A DNA stretch of 64,000 nucleotides. Origin: Catelliglobosispora koreensis DSM 44566 (GTDB taxonomy: Bacteria > Actinomycetota > Actinomycetes > Mycobacteriales > Micromonosporaceae). Each line of letters begins with the position of its first letter. Position 1 is the stretch's first letter. The notes under the pieces are model-generated. The model did no database searches. It was given only the letters and a program-made list of their open reading frames with translations, and was not told the origin of the DNA. The position numbers and the translations under genes were made by a program. The stretch spans positions 186,001-250,000 of the forward strand of contig NZ_KB903251.1 of the NCBI RefSeq assembly GCF_000379685.1. Direction: 5' to 3'. This document shows, in pieces, positions 18,588 to 28,348 of this stretch.

Positions 18588-19673
18588 ATGCCACGTGGTG
18601 AAGTAGGCAGTGTGACAAGCGAACTCATTAGATCAACGATCGAGCAGATCATGCCGCTCGATCAGGGCTCCATGGAAGAAGCCCGTCACCTGCATGGACG
18701 TCTGACGAAACCCGCTGGTTCGCTTGGTGAGCTTGAAGAATTGTCGATCCGGCTGGCCGGGCTGGCGGGGGAGTGCCCGCCGCCGTTGCTACGCAAAGCC
18801 AGTCTCGCCATCTTCGCCGGGGATCACGGTGTGCACGCCCAGGGGGTCACTCCCTGGCCCCAGGAAGTCACAGCCCAGATGGTGGCGAACTTCCTGCACG
18901 GTGGAGCGGCCGTCAACGCGTTCGCCCACGAAGTCCGGGTGGGGGTGACTGTCGTCGACGTCGGCGTCAACGGTGACCTTCCGCAAGACCTAGGTCTCGT
19001 GCACGCGAAGGTGCGCCGGGGCACGCATGACATGACGGAAACGGCGGCGATGACGCGAGGCGAAGCCGAAGCGGCGATCGAAGCCGGCATCAAGGTGGCT
19101 CAGGATCTCATCGAGGACGGCGCTGACGTTCTGCTCACGGGAGACATGGGGATCACGAACACGACCGCCTCGGCGGCGCTCATCTCCGCCTTCTGCGGAC
19201 GCGAGCCGGGCATGGTGACCGGCTATGGCACGGGTATCGACAACGCGACCCATGCTCGCAAGATCGAAGTAATCAAGGCCGCGCTCGCACGGCACAAGCC
19301 GTCCAAAGAGGACCCGATCGGGGTGCTGTCGTCGGTCGGCGGGTTTGAACATGCCGCCCTGGCCGGCTTTATCCTCGGGGGCGCGGCTCACCGGGTACCA
19401 GTAATTCTTGATGGGGTTATCGCTGTTTCTTCGGCGCTGGCGGCTTATGCGCTCGCCCCTGAGTGCCGGCACGCGATGATCGCTGGACATCGTTCCGTGG
19501 AGCCGGGCGCGACGATAGCCCTGGGCAAACTCGACCTGGCGCCCCTGCTGGAGCTGGGCATGCGTTTGGGCGAGGGCACCGGAGCCGTCCTGGCTTATCC
19601 CATCGTCGCCGCCTCGGTCCGGGTCTTGCATGAGATGGCCACGTTCGACGATGCCGGAGTGTCAGAAAAGTGA
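18588..19673 (+). CDS. cobT: Nicotinate-nucleotide-dimethylbenzimidazole phosphoribosyltransferase CobT
   Basis: The 361-residue enzyme carries the family motifs RLTKPAGSLGELEEL, FAGDHGVHAQGVTPWP, GDMGITNTTAS, VSSVGGFEH-like LSSVGGFEHAA and GHRSVEPG with the catalytic Glu region EGTGA. It makes alpha-ribazole phosphate for the lower ligand of cobalamin. It overlaps cysG by a GTGA junction. A GTG at 18612 could be the true start, shortening the protein by eight residues. Confidence 0.95.
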   Translation: MPRGEVGSVTSELIRSTIEQIMPLDQGSMEEARHLHGRLTKPAGSLGELEELSIRLAGLAGECPPPLLRKASLAIFAGDHGVHAQGVTPWPQEVTAQMVANFLHGGAAVNAFAHEVRVGVTVVDVGVNGDLPQDLGLVHAKVRRGTHDMTETAAMTRGEAEAAIEAGIKVAQDLIEDGADVLLTGDMGITNTTASAALISAFCGREPGMVTGYGTGIDNATHARKIEVIKAALARHKPSKEDPIGVLSSVGGFEHAALAGFILGGAAHRVPVILDGVIAVSSALAAYALAPECRHAMIAGHRSVEPGATIALGKLDLAPLLELGMRLGEGTGAVLAYPIVAASVRVLHEMATFDDAGVSEK

Positions 19674-20872
19674 GCGATTTATATCCGCTGGGGCTCAGGC
19701 TCGATCAGAAGCTGGTGCTCGTCGCGGGCGGCGGATCCGTTGCCACGCGCCGGGTTCCGGCTCTGCTCAGCGCCGGGGCGAAGATAAAACTGGTTTCGCC
19801 GCGTATCACCCCTGCGCTGCAAGGCCTCGCGGAAGCGGGCCGTCTGGAGTGGATAGAGCGCACGGTCCAGCCTGAAGACCTTGACGGAGTGTGGCTCGTC
19901 CAGGTCGCGATCGACGATGCGCAAGCCGCGTCAGCGATCTCAGCGGAAGCCGACGCGAGACGCATCTTCTGCGTGCGTGCGGACGACCGGTTCGCGGCGA
20001 GCGCCTGGACTCCTGCCGTGACAAGGCAAGGCACGGTGACGGTCGCGGTGCTGGCCGGTGGCGATCCACGCAAAGCCATGCGGGTGCGTGACCGCATCTC
20101 CGAGACGCTCAGCGTCGAGCAGGACACGGTCGAGATGGAAAAGGGGACGGTCGCGCTGGTCGGTGGTGGCCCGGGCGATCCTGAACTCATTACGGTCAAG
20201 GGGCGCCGGCTGCTCAGCAAGGCTGACGTCGTGGTGGCCGACCGGCTCGGGCCGATGTTGCTGCTCGATGAGTTGCGGCCAGAGGTCGAACTGATCGATG
20301 TGGCGAAGCTGCCTTACGGCCCGGCCGCGCAACAGGAGGAAATCAACCGCATCCTTGTGGACCGTGCTCAGCAAGGAAAACGCGTGGTGCGCCTCAAAGG
20401 CGGAGATCCGTTCGTGTTCGGCCGGGGCAGCGAAGAAGTGCTCGCCTGCGCCGAAGCCGGCGTCAAGGTGATCGTGGTGCCCGGCGTCAGCAGCCCGGTC
20501 TCGGTGCCCGCTATCGCTGGGATTCCCGTGACGCACCGGGGTGTGACGCACGAGTTCACCGTCGTGAGTGGACATCTGGCCCCGGATGACCCCGGGTCAC
20601 TGGTCAACTGGGCGGCCCTGGCCAAGATGCGGGGGACCCTCGTCATCATGATGGGGCTCAAGAACCTCCCCTCCATTGTGGACACCCTGATCCGCGAGGG
20701 CCGCGATCCCGCGACGCCCGCCGCGGTCATTCAGGAAGGAACAACCCCTCATGAGCGGCGGGTACGCGGTGAGCTAGCCACCCTGGCACAGATGAGCGCC
20801 GGCCTGCGGCCTCCGGCGATCGTCGTGATCGGTGACGTCGTGAACGTCTTAGGCGTCACCGAAAGTGGCTAG
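19670..20872 (+). CDS. cysG: Siroheme synthase CysG-type (precorrin-2 dehydrogenase / uroporphyrinogen-III C-methyltransferase)
   Basis: The 400-residue protein is a two-domain fusion. Residues about 1-150 form the NAD-binding dehydrogenase/ferrochelatase part (GLRLDQKLVLVAGGGSVATRR). Residues about 160-395 form the SAM methyltransferase: VALVGGGPGDPELITVKG, VVADRL, RLKGGDPFVFGRG, VVPGVSS and GIPVTHRG. It makes precorrin-2 and siroheme or feeds cobalamin synthesis, in line with co-translation with cobT. Its 3' end overlaps the convergent GNAT gene by 24 bases. Confidence 0.95.
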   Translation: MSDLYPLGLRLDQKLVLVAGGGSVATRRVPALLSAGAKIKLVSPRITPALQGLAEAGRLEWIERTVQPEDLDGVWLVQVAIDDAQAASAISAEADARRIFCVRADDRFAASAWTPAVTRQGTVTVAVLAGGDPRKAMRVRDRISETLSVEQDTVEMEKGTVALVGGGPGDPELITVKGRRLLSKADVVVADRLGPMLLLDELRPEVELIDVAKLPYGPAAQQEEINRILVDRAQQGKRVVRLKGGDPFVFGRGSEEVLACAEAGVKVIVVPGVSSPVSVPAIAGIPVTHRGVTHEFTVVSGHLAPDDPGSLVNWAALAKMRGTLVIMMGLKNLPSIVDTLIREGRDPATPAAVIQEGTTPHERRVRGELATLAQMSAGLRPPAIVVIGDVVNVLGVTESG

Positions 20873-21760
20873 ATAGGTGTAGGACGTGGCGATCACCTTG
20901 TACCCGAGCCAGTCGTTGACGGCGAGCATCGGGGCGTTGGTGTAATCGTTGGCGGTGATGGCCTGCGTGACGCCGAGTTCAGCGGCCTTGCGCAGGCACA
21001 CCGACTTGACCAGCTTGGCCAGGCCCCGTCCCCGGAACTCGCGAAGCGTTCCCGTGGCCCCGGTCCAGCCCCGGCCGAGCAGCGGGTTGATATCAAACTC
21101 GGTGACGCACGCGGGCTTACCGTCCACAAAGGCCACCGTGCTCGCTTCGTGACTGTAGTCGGGTGCGTTGAAGTGCCGCACGAGCCATTCTTCTTTGGGT
21201 GCCGCCTCAAACGGCATGTCCCCGGGAACGTCGCGGGCCGCCTCAAGGTCGACCGTGTAGAACGGGCCTGGCCCGACTTCGGCCGCGCTGTGCAGCGTGA
21301 CGCCGGGCGGAATCTCGGGCATCGGGGGCAGCTCGCGCGGGTCGACGGCGGAGAAGCGTGACGAGGCGCCACGAGCGATGCCGCGCTTAGCCATCCACGC
21401 TTGCGTGTGTTCGTCATCGCGGCCCCAGCCCATGGCGCGCTTGACGCCCAGCGACCGGTAGTGCGCCGACAGCGGCTCCCACAATGCGGTGCCGATGCCG
21501 CGGCCCTGGTAGTCCGGATGCACCTGGACGAAACCGCCGCCGGCGTTGGGTTCCGTCGTCATGAGGTTGAGCGCCGCCAGGCCGACCCCGGCGATGACCC
21601 CGTCGACCTCGGCGACCAGTTGCAGCGCGTGCGACCCGGCGGGCTGGTTGCGGAACCGCACTTCCTGCGCCTGCACCGAGGCCACCATCCACGACGTGAG
21701 CGCGTACTTAAGCGCGCTTACCCCCGGCAGATCCTCGACCGTCATTTCCCTGATCAGCAC
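20849..21760 (-). CDS. Tandem-domain GNAT acetyltransferase (paralogue 2)
   Basis: The product of about 303 residues contains two GNAT folds. The first has VHPDYQGRGIGTALWEPL (acetyl-CoA motif). The second has REFRGRGLAKLVKSVCL and ends ANDYTNAPMLAVNDWLGYKV. The GTG at 21760 is preferred because GAAGGA lies six bases upstream. It starts 7 bases inside the end of the upstream paralogue. This double-GNAT architecture is common in actinobacteria and is often of unknown substrate. Confidence 0.88.
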   Translation of the reverse strand: MLIREMTVEDLPGVSALKYALTSWMVASVQAQEVRFRNQPAGSHALQLVAEVDGVIAGVGLAALNLMTTEPNAGGGFVQVHPDYQGRGIGTALWEPLSAHYRSLGVKRAMGWGRDDEHTQAWMAKRGIARGASSRFSAVDPRELPPMPEIPPGVTLHSAAEVGPGPFYTVDLEAARDVPGDMPFEAAPKEEWLVRHFNAPDYSHEASTVAFVDGKPACVTEFDINPLLGRGWTGATGTLREFRGRGLAKLVKSVCLRKAAELGVTQAITANDYTNAPMLAVNDWLGYKVIATSYTYLATFGDA

Positions 21761-22650
21761 GACACATCCTTCAGGTAGGACCACTGGGTGCCGACGACCT
21801 TATAGCCCAGCCAATCGTTGATCGCGAGCATAGGAGCGTTGGTGTAATCGTTCGACGTGAAGGCGTGGGTCACGCCTTGTTTTGCGGCTTCACGCAACGA
21901 CAGCGACTTGGCGATCTTCGACAGCCCACGTCCCCGGAACTCCCGCAGGGTCACGGTTCCCGCCGCCCACGCGCGTTCCCCATTTACCTCAAGGAAGGTC
22001 GCGGCAGCGGGCACTCCGTCGACCAGTGCCACGATGCTCAGATCGTGTGACAGGTCGGGACTGTTCCAGACGCGGTCGAGCCAGTCCTGTTTGGGCAGCC
22101 GGTCGTAGGGGATGTCGGAAGGCTCATCGGCCGAGGCGGTTGTGTCGAGTTCGTAAAGCACGTCTGGGCCGACCTCAGCGGCCGTGACGAAGGTGACGCC
22201 CTCGGCAATGGCCGGAACCGGTGGCAGACTCCCCGGTTCAACGAACGAGTAGCGCAGCGAAGCACCTTGGCTGAACCCGCGCCGCTCGGCGAAAGCGGTA
22301 GAGCCCTCAGCGGCCCAGGTCTGGGTGCGCCGAGCGCCAATGGCCCGCAGATGCGCCTCCAGTTGCGTCCACAGCGCCGAGCCGATTCCCTGGCCTTGGA
22401 AGCTGGGCCGCACGGCCACACCCGCCCAAGCGGCGCCCTCTTCGGAGGTAGCGACATTAAGGCCGCCAAGAGCGAAGGCGACGATCTCGCCATCGATCTC
22501 AGCGGCTATGCGTTTGGCCTGGGCCTTCGGCTTTTGTGTGCGGTACCAGTTCTCCTGTGCCGCGAGCGAAGCCACGAGCCAGGGGAACAGTTCCTTGCGG
22601 ATCTCACAGAACGCGCGAACATCGTCAATGGTGGTATCTCGGATATGCAC
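21754..22650 (-). CDS. Tandem-domain GNAT acetyltransferase (paralogue 1)
   Basis: The 298-residue protein parallels its downstream neighbour domain by domain: RPSFQGQGIGSALWTQL in the first GNAT fold and REFRGRGLSKIAKSLSL then SNDYTNAPMLAINDWLGYKV in the second. The closing motif is almost identical in the two proteins, so they arose by tandem duplication. The two genes overlap by 7 bases and are co-transcribed. The substrate is not predictable. Confidence 0.88.
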   Translation of the reverse strand: MHIRDTTIDDVRAFCEIRKELFPWLVASLAAQENWYRTQKPKAQAKRIAAEIDGEIVAFALGGLNVATSEEGAAWAGVAVRPSFQGQGIGSALWTQLEAHLRAIGARRTQTWAAEGSTAFAERRGFSQGASLRYSFVEPGSLPPVPAIAEGVTFVTAAEVGPDVLYELDTTASADEPSDIPYDRLPKQDWLDRVWNSPDLSHDLSIVALVDGVPAAATFLEVNGERAWAAGTVTLREFRGRGLSKIAKSLSLREAAKQGVTHAFTSNDYTNAPMLAINDWLGYKVVGTQWSYLKDVSC

Positions 22651-22671
22651 GCGTTCTGTCTAGCAGCGGTG

Positions 22672-25200
22672 TCAAGCGGATAACAGCTGTGCGCAGCGGA
22701 TCAAACCCAAGTGGGAGTAGGCCTGTGGATGGTTGCCGAGCCCACGCTCAAGGTCGGGATCGTATTGCTCTGGCAGCAGCCCGGTTGGCCCGGCCGTGGC
22801 GAGCAACTGCTCGAACAGCTCCTCGGCATCGGCCCGCCGTCCCGTGCGCAGGTAAGCCTCGATGAGCCACGCCGTGCAGATGTGGAAGCCACCCTCCTTG
22901 CCCGGCATGCCGTCGTCCCAGTGATAGCGGTAGACGGTCGGGCCACTGCGCAGTTCCGACTCAACACGAAGGACCGTTTCCAGGAATCGCGGGTCGTCAT
23001 TGGGCAGCAGACCGGACAGTCCAATCCAGAGACTGGACGCGTCCATTTCCGTTGAGCCGTAAGCGACCGTGTAAGCCTGGGTGGTGTCGTTCCAGCCCTG
23101 GTTGAGCACGTTCTCGGCGATCCGGTCACGCAACTGTTCCCAGTCTGGGTTGGTGTCGCTCGTGTGCCGCGCCATCACCTTGATCGCGCGGTCGACCGTC
23201 ATCCAGCACATCACCTTGGAGTAAACGTGATGCCGCGGTGGGAGCCGCGCCTCCCACAGGCCGTGATCGGGCTCGTGCCAGCGCTGCGCCACGGCGTAGA
23301 CCATGGCCTCCAGCACCCGCCACTCTTCGTCTTTGACCTTGCCGCGCTTGTCCGCCACTGCCATCAGCACATCCGCCACCGGGCCGAATACGTCGAGTTG
23401 CAGTTGCTTGTTCGCGGCGTTGCCCACGCGCACCGGCCGGGAACCCGCGTAGCCGGGGAGCGTCTCGATCACGGCCTCCGGGCCGAGCTCGTGTCCGTCC
23501 ACGGTGTAGAGCGGGTGCAGCCGCTCCGGGTGCCCATCGGTGTGCTCCAGGCAGACCCCCACCCAGCGCAGGAAGTTTTCCGCCTCCTGCACCGACCCGA
23601 GATCCGTCAGCGCCTTGACCGTCATCGCCCCATCGCGCAGCCAGCAGAACCGGTAGTCCCAGTTCCTAATGCCGCCAAGGGTTTCCGGCAGTGACGTGGT
23701 GGCCGCGGCCAGCACCCCACCGCCTTCGAAGTGGCACAGCCCGCGCAGGGTGAGCGCACTTCGCAACACGAGTTCACGTTCCCTCGACGGAAGGTCAAGC
23801 GAACTGGCCCACTCGCGCCAGCCACGTTCGGAGGTCTCCAGACGCTCCTCTGTGGACAGTGCCGGTGGCGACAGGTCGTGCGTGCGCATCCGCAGATCCA
23901 GCAGCACTTCACCGCCAAGCTTGCCCACGTCGATCGTCGCCCGCGCGACATCGTGCCCCGCGTCGAGCGACACCTCCCAGTCGACACCGGGAGAGTAGAG
24001 CGTCATGTGATCGCTCGTGCCCAGAACCAGCAGCCCGTCTCCGAGCTCCTGCAAGCGCACGGGCACCTGGCCGAATTCCGGGCGCGGAGCGAACTCCACG
24101 ACCGCCACGGTGTTGCCCGTGATCCGGCGCAGCAGGTGATCACCGTCGAGCCAGTCCGTCACGCTCAGCCCGGGCCACCTGGTTTCCACCGTCATGGTGC
24201 CCGGGCGGTACCGCTGCCCGAGAGGGTGACCTCCGCGTTGCGAGGAGACCGTGAAGTGCCCGGCCGGGGCACCACCTAGCAGATCGGCGAACAGTGCCGC
24301 CGAATCAGGCCGTGGGTGACACAGCCAGCTGATGCGGGCATCCGGCGTCACCAGAGCCACGGTGTTGCCGTCGGCCAGCATCGAGTGCCGCTCAATGGGC
24401 ACCGCGCGCTCGCCATAGAGCCAATTGCGCCGCGTCTCGAGCAACAGGGCCAGCACGCGGACCGCCTCGAGCGGGTCAACGACGCGGTAATGCGCCGCGG
24501 ACTCGCCGTTGCCGACCTTGATGCCAATGTCCTTTCCGGACAGTGCGCGGAAGGCGTCCTCATCGGTCACGTCGTCACCGATGAACAACACGCCACCCGC
24601 CGACACCTGCCGGCGCAGTTCCTCGATCGCGGTGCCTTTGTGTGTCGCCAGCACCGCGAGCTCGATCACTTCCTTGCCGAGCTTGGTGTGCACACCCGCC
24701 CATTGCGCCGGGCCCGTGCTCACAGCGTCCACCATGGACTCGGTGACCGTGGGCGTAGCGGTCCGGGTGTGAACGGCTATCGACGCGGGTTTGGGCTCAA
24801 GGCGTACCCCCGGGTGGCCTTTCGCAAGATCTTCAAGCGTTTCTAGGAGACGTCGCCGTAGCTCTGTTAGTTCCGGCTCAAGCCGGGCTACGAAGCCGAC
24901 GTCGAATTCGGAGCCATGGCTGCCAACGAGATGCACCTCGCTGGGCAGCCGTGACATGGCGGCCAAATCGCGCAGGGCGCGCCCCGAGACCACGGCGACC
25001 GTCGTTTGTGGAAGTGCGGCCAGCGACCGCAAGGCCGCCACCGCCTCCGGCAGCGGCGCTGCCGCCGAAGGATCTTCCACAATCGGCGCGAGCGTGCCGT
25101 CGTAGTCACAGGCCACGAGGAGCTGCGGGATGCGGGCTAACTGGGTGATGGCCGAGCGCAGTTGTGCCTCGAACCCATCACGATCCAAGTCAATCGTCAT
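22672..25200 (-). CDS. otsB: Trehalose-6-phosphate phosphatase fused to a GH15 (glucoamylase/trehalase-type) domain
   Basis: The 842-residue protein has an OtsB HAD phosphatase at residues about 1-255: CDYDGTLAPIVED nucleophile, VVSGRALRDL, and GDDVTDEDAF. A GH15 part follows: YGERAVPIERHSMLADG, an N-terminal beta region, then the (alpha/alpha)6 barrel with GGIRNWDYRFCWLRDGAM, MYAVAQRWHEPDHGLWE-like VAQRWHEPDHGLWEARL and PEQYDPD. It is translationally coupled to otsA through an ATGA overlap. The phosphatase finishes trehalose synthesis. The GH15 part could hydrolyse trehalose or another alpha-glucoside, or be regulatory; this is not shown by sequence. Confidence 0.92.
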   Translation of the reverse strand: MTIDLDRDGFEAQLRSAITQLARIPQLLVACDYDGTLAPIVEDPSAAAPLPEAVAALRSLAALPQTTVAVVSGRALRDLAAMSRLPSEVHLVGSHGSEFDVGFVARLEPELTELRRRLLETLEDLAKGHPGVRLEPKPASIAVHTRTATPTVTESMVDAVSTGPAQWAGVHTKLGKEVIELAVLATHKGTAIEELRRQVSAGGVLFIGDDVTDEDAFRALSGKDIGIKVGNGESAAHYRVVDPLEAVRVLALLLETRRNWLYGERAVPIERHSMLADGNTVALVTPDARISWLCHPRPDSAALFADLLGGAPAGHFTVSSQRGGHPLGQRYRPGTMTVETRWPGLSVTDWLDGDHLLRRITGNTVAVVEFAPRPEFGQVPVRLQELGDGLLVLGTSDHMTLYSPGVDWEVSLDAGHDVARATIDVGKLGGEVLLDLRMRTHDLSPPALSTEERLETSERGWREWASSLDLPSRERELVLRSALTLRGLCHFEGGGVLAAATTSLPETLGGIRNWDYRFCWLRDGAMTVKALTDLGSVQEAENFLRWVGVCLEHTDGHPERLHPLYTVDGHELGPEAVIETLPGYAGSRPVRVGNAANKQLQLDVFGPVADVLMAVADKRGKVKDEEWRVLEAMVYAVAQRWHEPDHGLWEARLPPRHHVYSKVMCWMTVDRAIKVMARHTSDTNPDWEQLRDRIAENVLNQGWNDTTQAYTVAYGSTEMDASSLWIGLSGLLPNDDPRFLETVLRVESELRSGPTVYRYHWDDGMPGKEGGFHICTAWLIEAYLRTGRRADAEELFEQLLATAGPTGLLPEQYDPDLERGLGNHPQAYSHLGLIRCAQLLSA

Positions 25201-26627
25201 AAGCGGTTCTTCTCCGTGCCACCGATCTCGGCCAGGGAATCCAAGAATTCAGATGCCCAGGCTGCCACGTCATGTTTACGCAAATGTCTCTGCATGATGG
25301 ACATCCGGCGCCGCGCTTCACCCTCGTCGACCGTCACGGCACGCATGAGCGCGTCCTTGACGCCATCGAGATCGTGAGGGTTACACAGAAACGCCTGGCG
25401 CAATTCCCCTGCCGCACCGGCGAACTCGCTGAGCACAAGTGCTCCGCCGTTTTCAGCCCGGGCCGCCACGTATTCCTTGGCTACCAAATTCATGCCGTCC
25501 CGCAGAGGTGTCACCATCATTACGTCGGCCGCGCAATAGAGCGCGGCCAGTTCGCTACGACTGTACGACTGATGCAAGTAATGCACCGCCGGCACGCCGA
25601 CTTTCCCAAAGTCGCCATTGATGCGGCCGACTTCACGTTCCACTTTGACCCTAAGCGCTTGATAGTGCTCTACCCGCTCCCGGCTCGGAGTAGCCACTTG
25701 GACCATCACTGACTCCGGAACGGACAGTTTGCCGTCGGCTAGAAGTTCGCGGAACGCTTTGAGCCGGTGTTCGATGCCCTTGGTGTAGTCAAGCCGGTCC
25801 ACGCCGAGGATGACCGTCTTCGGGTCGCCGAGCTCGGCCCGGATCTGCTTGGCCCGCTCGCGCACGAGCGGATTGTCGGCCAGGCGCTGCATTTCCGCGA
25901 AATCGATGGAGATCGGAAAGGCCTCAGCTTTTACCTTGCGGCCTTCATATTCGAGGGTGCTACCAGAATAGGGGGTACCAAGTAAGTGCTTGGACAGGCG
26001 CAAAAAGTTCTGTGCCCCCAAGCGTTGCTGGAACCCGACGAGGTCGGCGCCCAGCAGGCCGCGCAACACTTCGGCCCGTTGCGGCAGTTGCATGAACAAC
26101 TCGATCGGGGGAAACGGGATGTGCAGGAAGAAGCCAATGAGCAGATCGGGCCGCTGTTCCCGCAACATCGCCGGAACGAGCTGAAGCTGATAGTCCTGCA
26201 CCCAGACGGTGGCACCGGGCGCGGCGACCTTGGCTGCCGCGGCGGCGTACCGGCGGTTCACCTCGCGGTAGGTGTCCCTCCATCGCCGGCGGAAGATCGG
26301 CGGCTCCACGTTATCGTGGTAAAGCGGCCAGATAGTCGCGTTTGACTGTCCTTCGTAGTACCGTTCGACTTCGTCTTCGGAAAGGGACATTGGCACCAGC
26401 TTGATCCCGTCGACCTCAAACGGGTCGGGGGCCGGGCCCGGTGTTCCGGACCAGCCGATCCAAGTCCCCTTGTGCTCAGCGAGCACGGGATGAAGGGCGG
26501 TTACAAGACCGCCGGGGCTCGGGCGCCATCGCCTGCCGCCGCTGGTTCGGGAAGAAGGTGTGTCGTCGGTCACCTCATCGACTGGGAGACGGTTAGCGAC
26601 CACGACAAACGGACTACCTTGGACCAT
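25197..26627 (-). CDS. otsA: Alpha,alpha-trehalose-phosphate synthase OtsA (GT20)
   Basis: The 476-residue enzyme has the GT20 signatures: VVVANRLPV, the glucose-6-phosphate loop region [42 protein letters not shown], and the C-terminal [17 protein letters not shown]. It joins UDP- or another NDP-glucose to glucose-6-phosphate. The next gene completes trehalose synthesis. It is divergent from ettA with a 39-base gap that must hold both promoters or leaders. Confidence 0.95.
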   Translation of the reverse strand: MVQGSPFVVVANRLPVDEVTDDTPSSRTSGGRRWRPSPGGLVTALHPVLAEHKGTWIGWSGTPGPAPDPFEVDGIKLVPMSLSEDEVERYYEGQSNATIWPLYHDNVEPPIFRRRWRDTYREVNRRYAAAAAKVAAPGATVWVQDYQLQLVPAMLREQRPDLLIGFFLHIPFPPIELFMQLPQRAEVLRGLLGADLVGFQQRLGAQNFLRLSKHLLGTPYSGSTLEYEGRKVKAEAFPISIDFAEMQRLADNPLVRERAKQIRAELGDPKTVILGVDRLDYTKGIEHRLKAFRELLADGKLSVPESVMVQVATPSRERVEHYQALRVKVEREVGRINGDFGKVGVPAVHYLHQSYSRSELAALYCAADVMMVTPLRDGMNLVAKEYVAARAENGGALVLSEFAGAAGELRQAFLCNPHDLDGVKDALMRAVTVDEGEARRRMSIMQRHLRKHDVAAWASEFLDSLAEIGGTEKNRL

Positions 26628-26666
26628 CCATTCAGCCTACTAAGAGCATCTGGGAAGATTTCTACC

Positions 26667-28343
26667 GTGGCTCAGTTCATTTACACGCTTGAAAAGGCAC
26701 GCCGGGCGCATGGCGACAAAGTCGTGCTCGACAACGTGACCCTCAACTTCTTGCCTGGCGCCAAAATCGGCGTGGTTGGCCCTAACGGCGCGGGTAAGTC
26801 CAGCCTGCTGCGGATCATGGCGGGCGACGATCACCCGTCCAACGGTGAGGCACGTCTCATGCCGGGCTACACCGTCGGCATGGTGGCGCAGGAGCCGAAG
26901 CTCGACGAGTCACTGACCGTTCTTGAGAACATCGAGCTCGCCGTGGCTGACACCAAGGCGAAACTAAATCGCTTCAACGAGATCGCTGAACTGATGGCGA
27001 CCGACTACTCCGACGCGCTCATGGACGAGATGGGGCGCCTGCAGGAGGAACTCGACCACGCCGACGCCTGGGACCTCGACTCGAAGCTTGAGCAGGCGAT
27101 GGACGCGCTGCGCTGCCCGCCCGGTGACGCGCTTGTCGCGCCGCTGTCCGGTGGCGAGAAGCGCCGTGTGGCGCTGTGCAAGGTGCTGCTGGAGCAGCCT
27201 GACCTGCTGCTGCTCGACGAGCCCACGAACCACCTCGACGCCGAGAGCGTGCTGTGGCTAGAGCAGCACCTCGCCAAGTACCCGGGGACGGTCATCGCGA
27301 TCACCCACGACCGGTACTTCCTGGACAACGTCGCCCAGTGGATCCTCGAACTCGACCGTGGCCGCGCCTACCCCTACGAGGGCAACTACTCCACCTACTT
27401 GGAGAAGAAGGCGCAGCGCCTCTCGGTTGAGGGCCGCAAGGACGTCAAGATGAAAAAGCGCCTCACCGAGGAACTCGAGTGGGTGCGGTCCAACGCCAAG
27501 GCGCGCCAGACCAAGTCCCGTGCGCGTCTTGACCGCTACGAAGAGATGGCGGCCGAGGCGGAAAAGACCCGCAAGCTCGACTTCGACGAGATCCAGATCC
27601 CGGCCGGGCCGCGTCTTGGCAGCACCGTGATCGAGGCCAAGAACCTGACCAAGGGCTTCGGCGACCGGGTGCTCATCGAGAACCTGTCGTTCTCGCTGCC
27701 GCGCAACGGCATCGTCGGCATCATCGGCCCCAACGGTGTCGGTAAGACCACGCTGTTCAAGACGATCGTCGGGCTGGAAAAGCCAGACTCGGGCGAGGTC
27801 AAGGTCGGCGAGACGGTTTCACTGTCCTATGTGGACCAGACCCGCGCCGGTCTTGAGGGCAAGAAGACCCTCTGGGAGGTCGTCTCCGACGGCCTGGACT
27901 TCCTGATGGTCGGCAAGGTGGAAATGCCTTCCCGTGCCTACGTCGCCGCGTTCGGCTTCAAGGGACCGGATCAGCAGAAGCCGGTCAACGTGCTCTCCGG
28001 TGGTGAGCGCAACCGCCTGAACCTCGCGCTGACGCTCAAGCAGGGCGGCAACGTGCTGCTGCTCGACGAGCCGACAAACGACCTCGACGTGGAAACACTG
28101 TCCTCTTTGGAGAACGCGCTCCTGGAATTCCCCGGTTGCGCTGTGGTCATCTCCCACGACCGGATGTTCCTCGACCGGGTCGCCACGCACATCCTCGCGT
28201 GGGAAGGCGATGACGAGAACGAGGCCAAGTGGTTCTGGTTCGAAGGAAACTTCGACGCCTACGAGAAGAACAAGATCGACCGTCTGGGTGCTGAGGCGGC
28301 CCGCCCACACCGCGTCACCCACCGCAAGCTGACTCGCGACTGA
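26667..28343 (+). CDS. ettA: Energy-dependent translational throttle protein EttA (ABC-F)
   Basis: From the GTG at 26667 the protein is 558 residues, the usual EttA length, and starts AQFIYTLEKARRAHGDK. It has two ABC domains without membrane segments: Walker A GPNGAGKSS and GPNGVGKTT, signatures LSGGEKRRVAL and LSGGERNRLNL, and Walker B LLLLDEPTNHLD and VLLLDEPTNDLD. The charged interdomain linker (about 245-310) is the P-site tRNA-interacting motif. It binds the ribosomal E site and couples translation to the ATP/ADP ratio. The longer frame from 26472 runs backward through the start region of otsA and is rejected. Confidence 0.95.
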   Translation: MAQFIYTLEKARRAHGDKVVLDNVTLNFLPGAKIGVVGPNGAGKSSLLRIMAGDDHPSNGEARLMPGYTVGMVAQEPKLDESLTVLENIELAVADTKAKLNRFNEIAELMATDYSDALMDEMGRLQEELDHADAWDLDSKLEQAMDALRCPPGDALVAPLSGGEKRRVALCKVLLEQPDLLLLDEPTNHLDAESVLWLEQHLAKYPGTVIAITHDRYFLDNVAQWILELDRGRAYPYEGNYSTYLEKKAQRLSVEGRKDVKMKKRLTEELEWVRSNAKARQTKSRARLDRYEEMAAEAEKTRKLDFDEIQIPAGPRLGSTVIEAKNLTKGFGDRVLIENLSFSLPRNGIVGIIGPNGVGKTTLFKTIVGLEKPDSGEVKVGETVSLSYVDQTRAGLEGKKTLWEVVSDGLDFLMVGKVEMPSRAYVAAFGFKGPDQQKPVNVLSGGERNRLNLALTLKQGGNVLLLDEPTNDLDVETLSSLENALLEFPGCAVVISHDRMFLDRVATHILAWEGDDENEAKWFWFEGNFDAYEKNKIDRLGAEAARPHRVTHRKLTRD

Positions 28344-28348
28344 TCCCC

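Noticed and set aside
26472-26666. N-terminal extension of EttA
   Set aside because: It covers the divergent start of otsA; the GTG at 26667 gives the normal EttA length and N-terminus.
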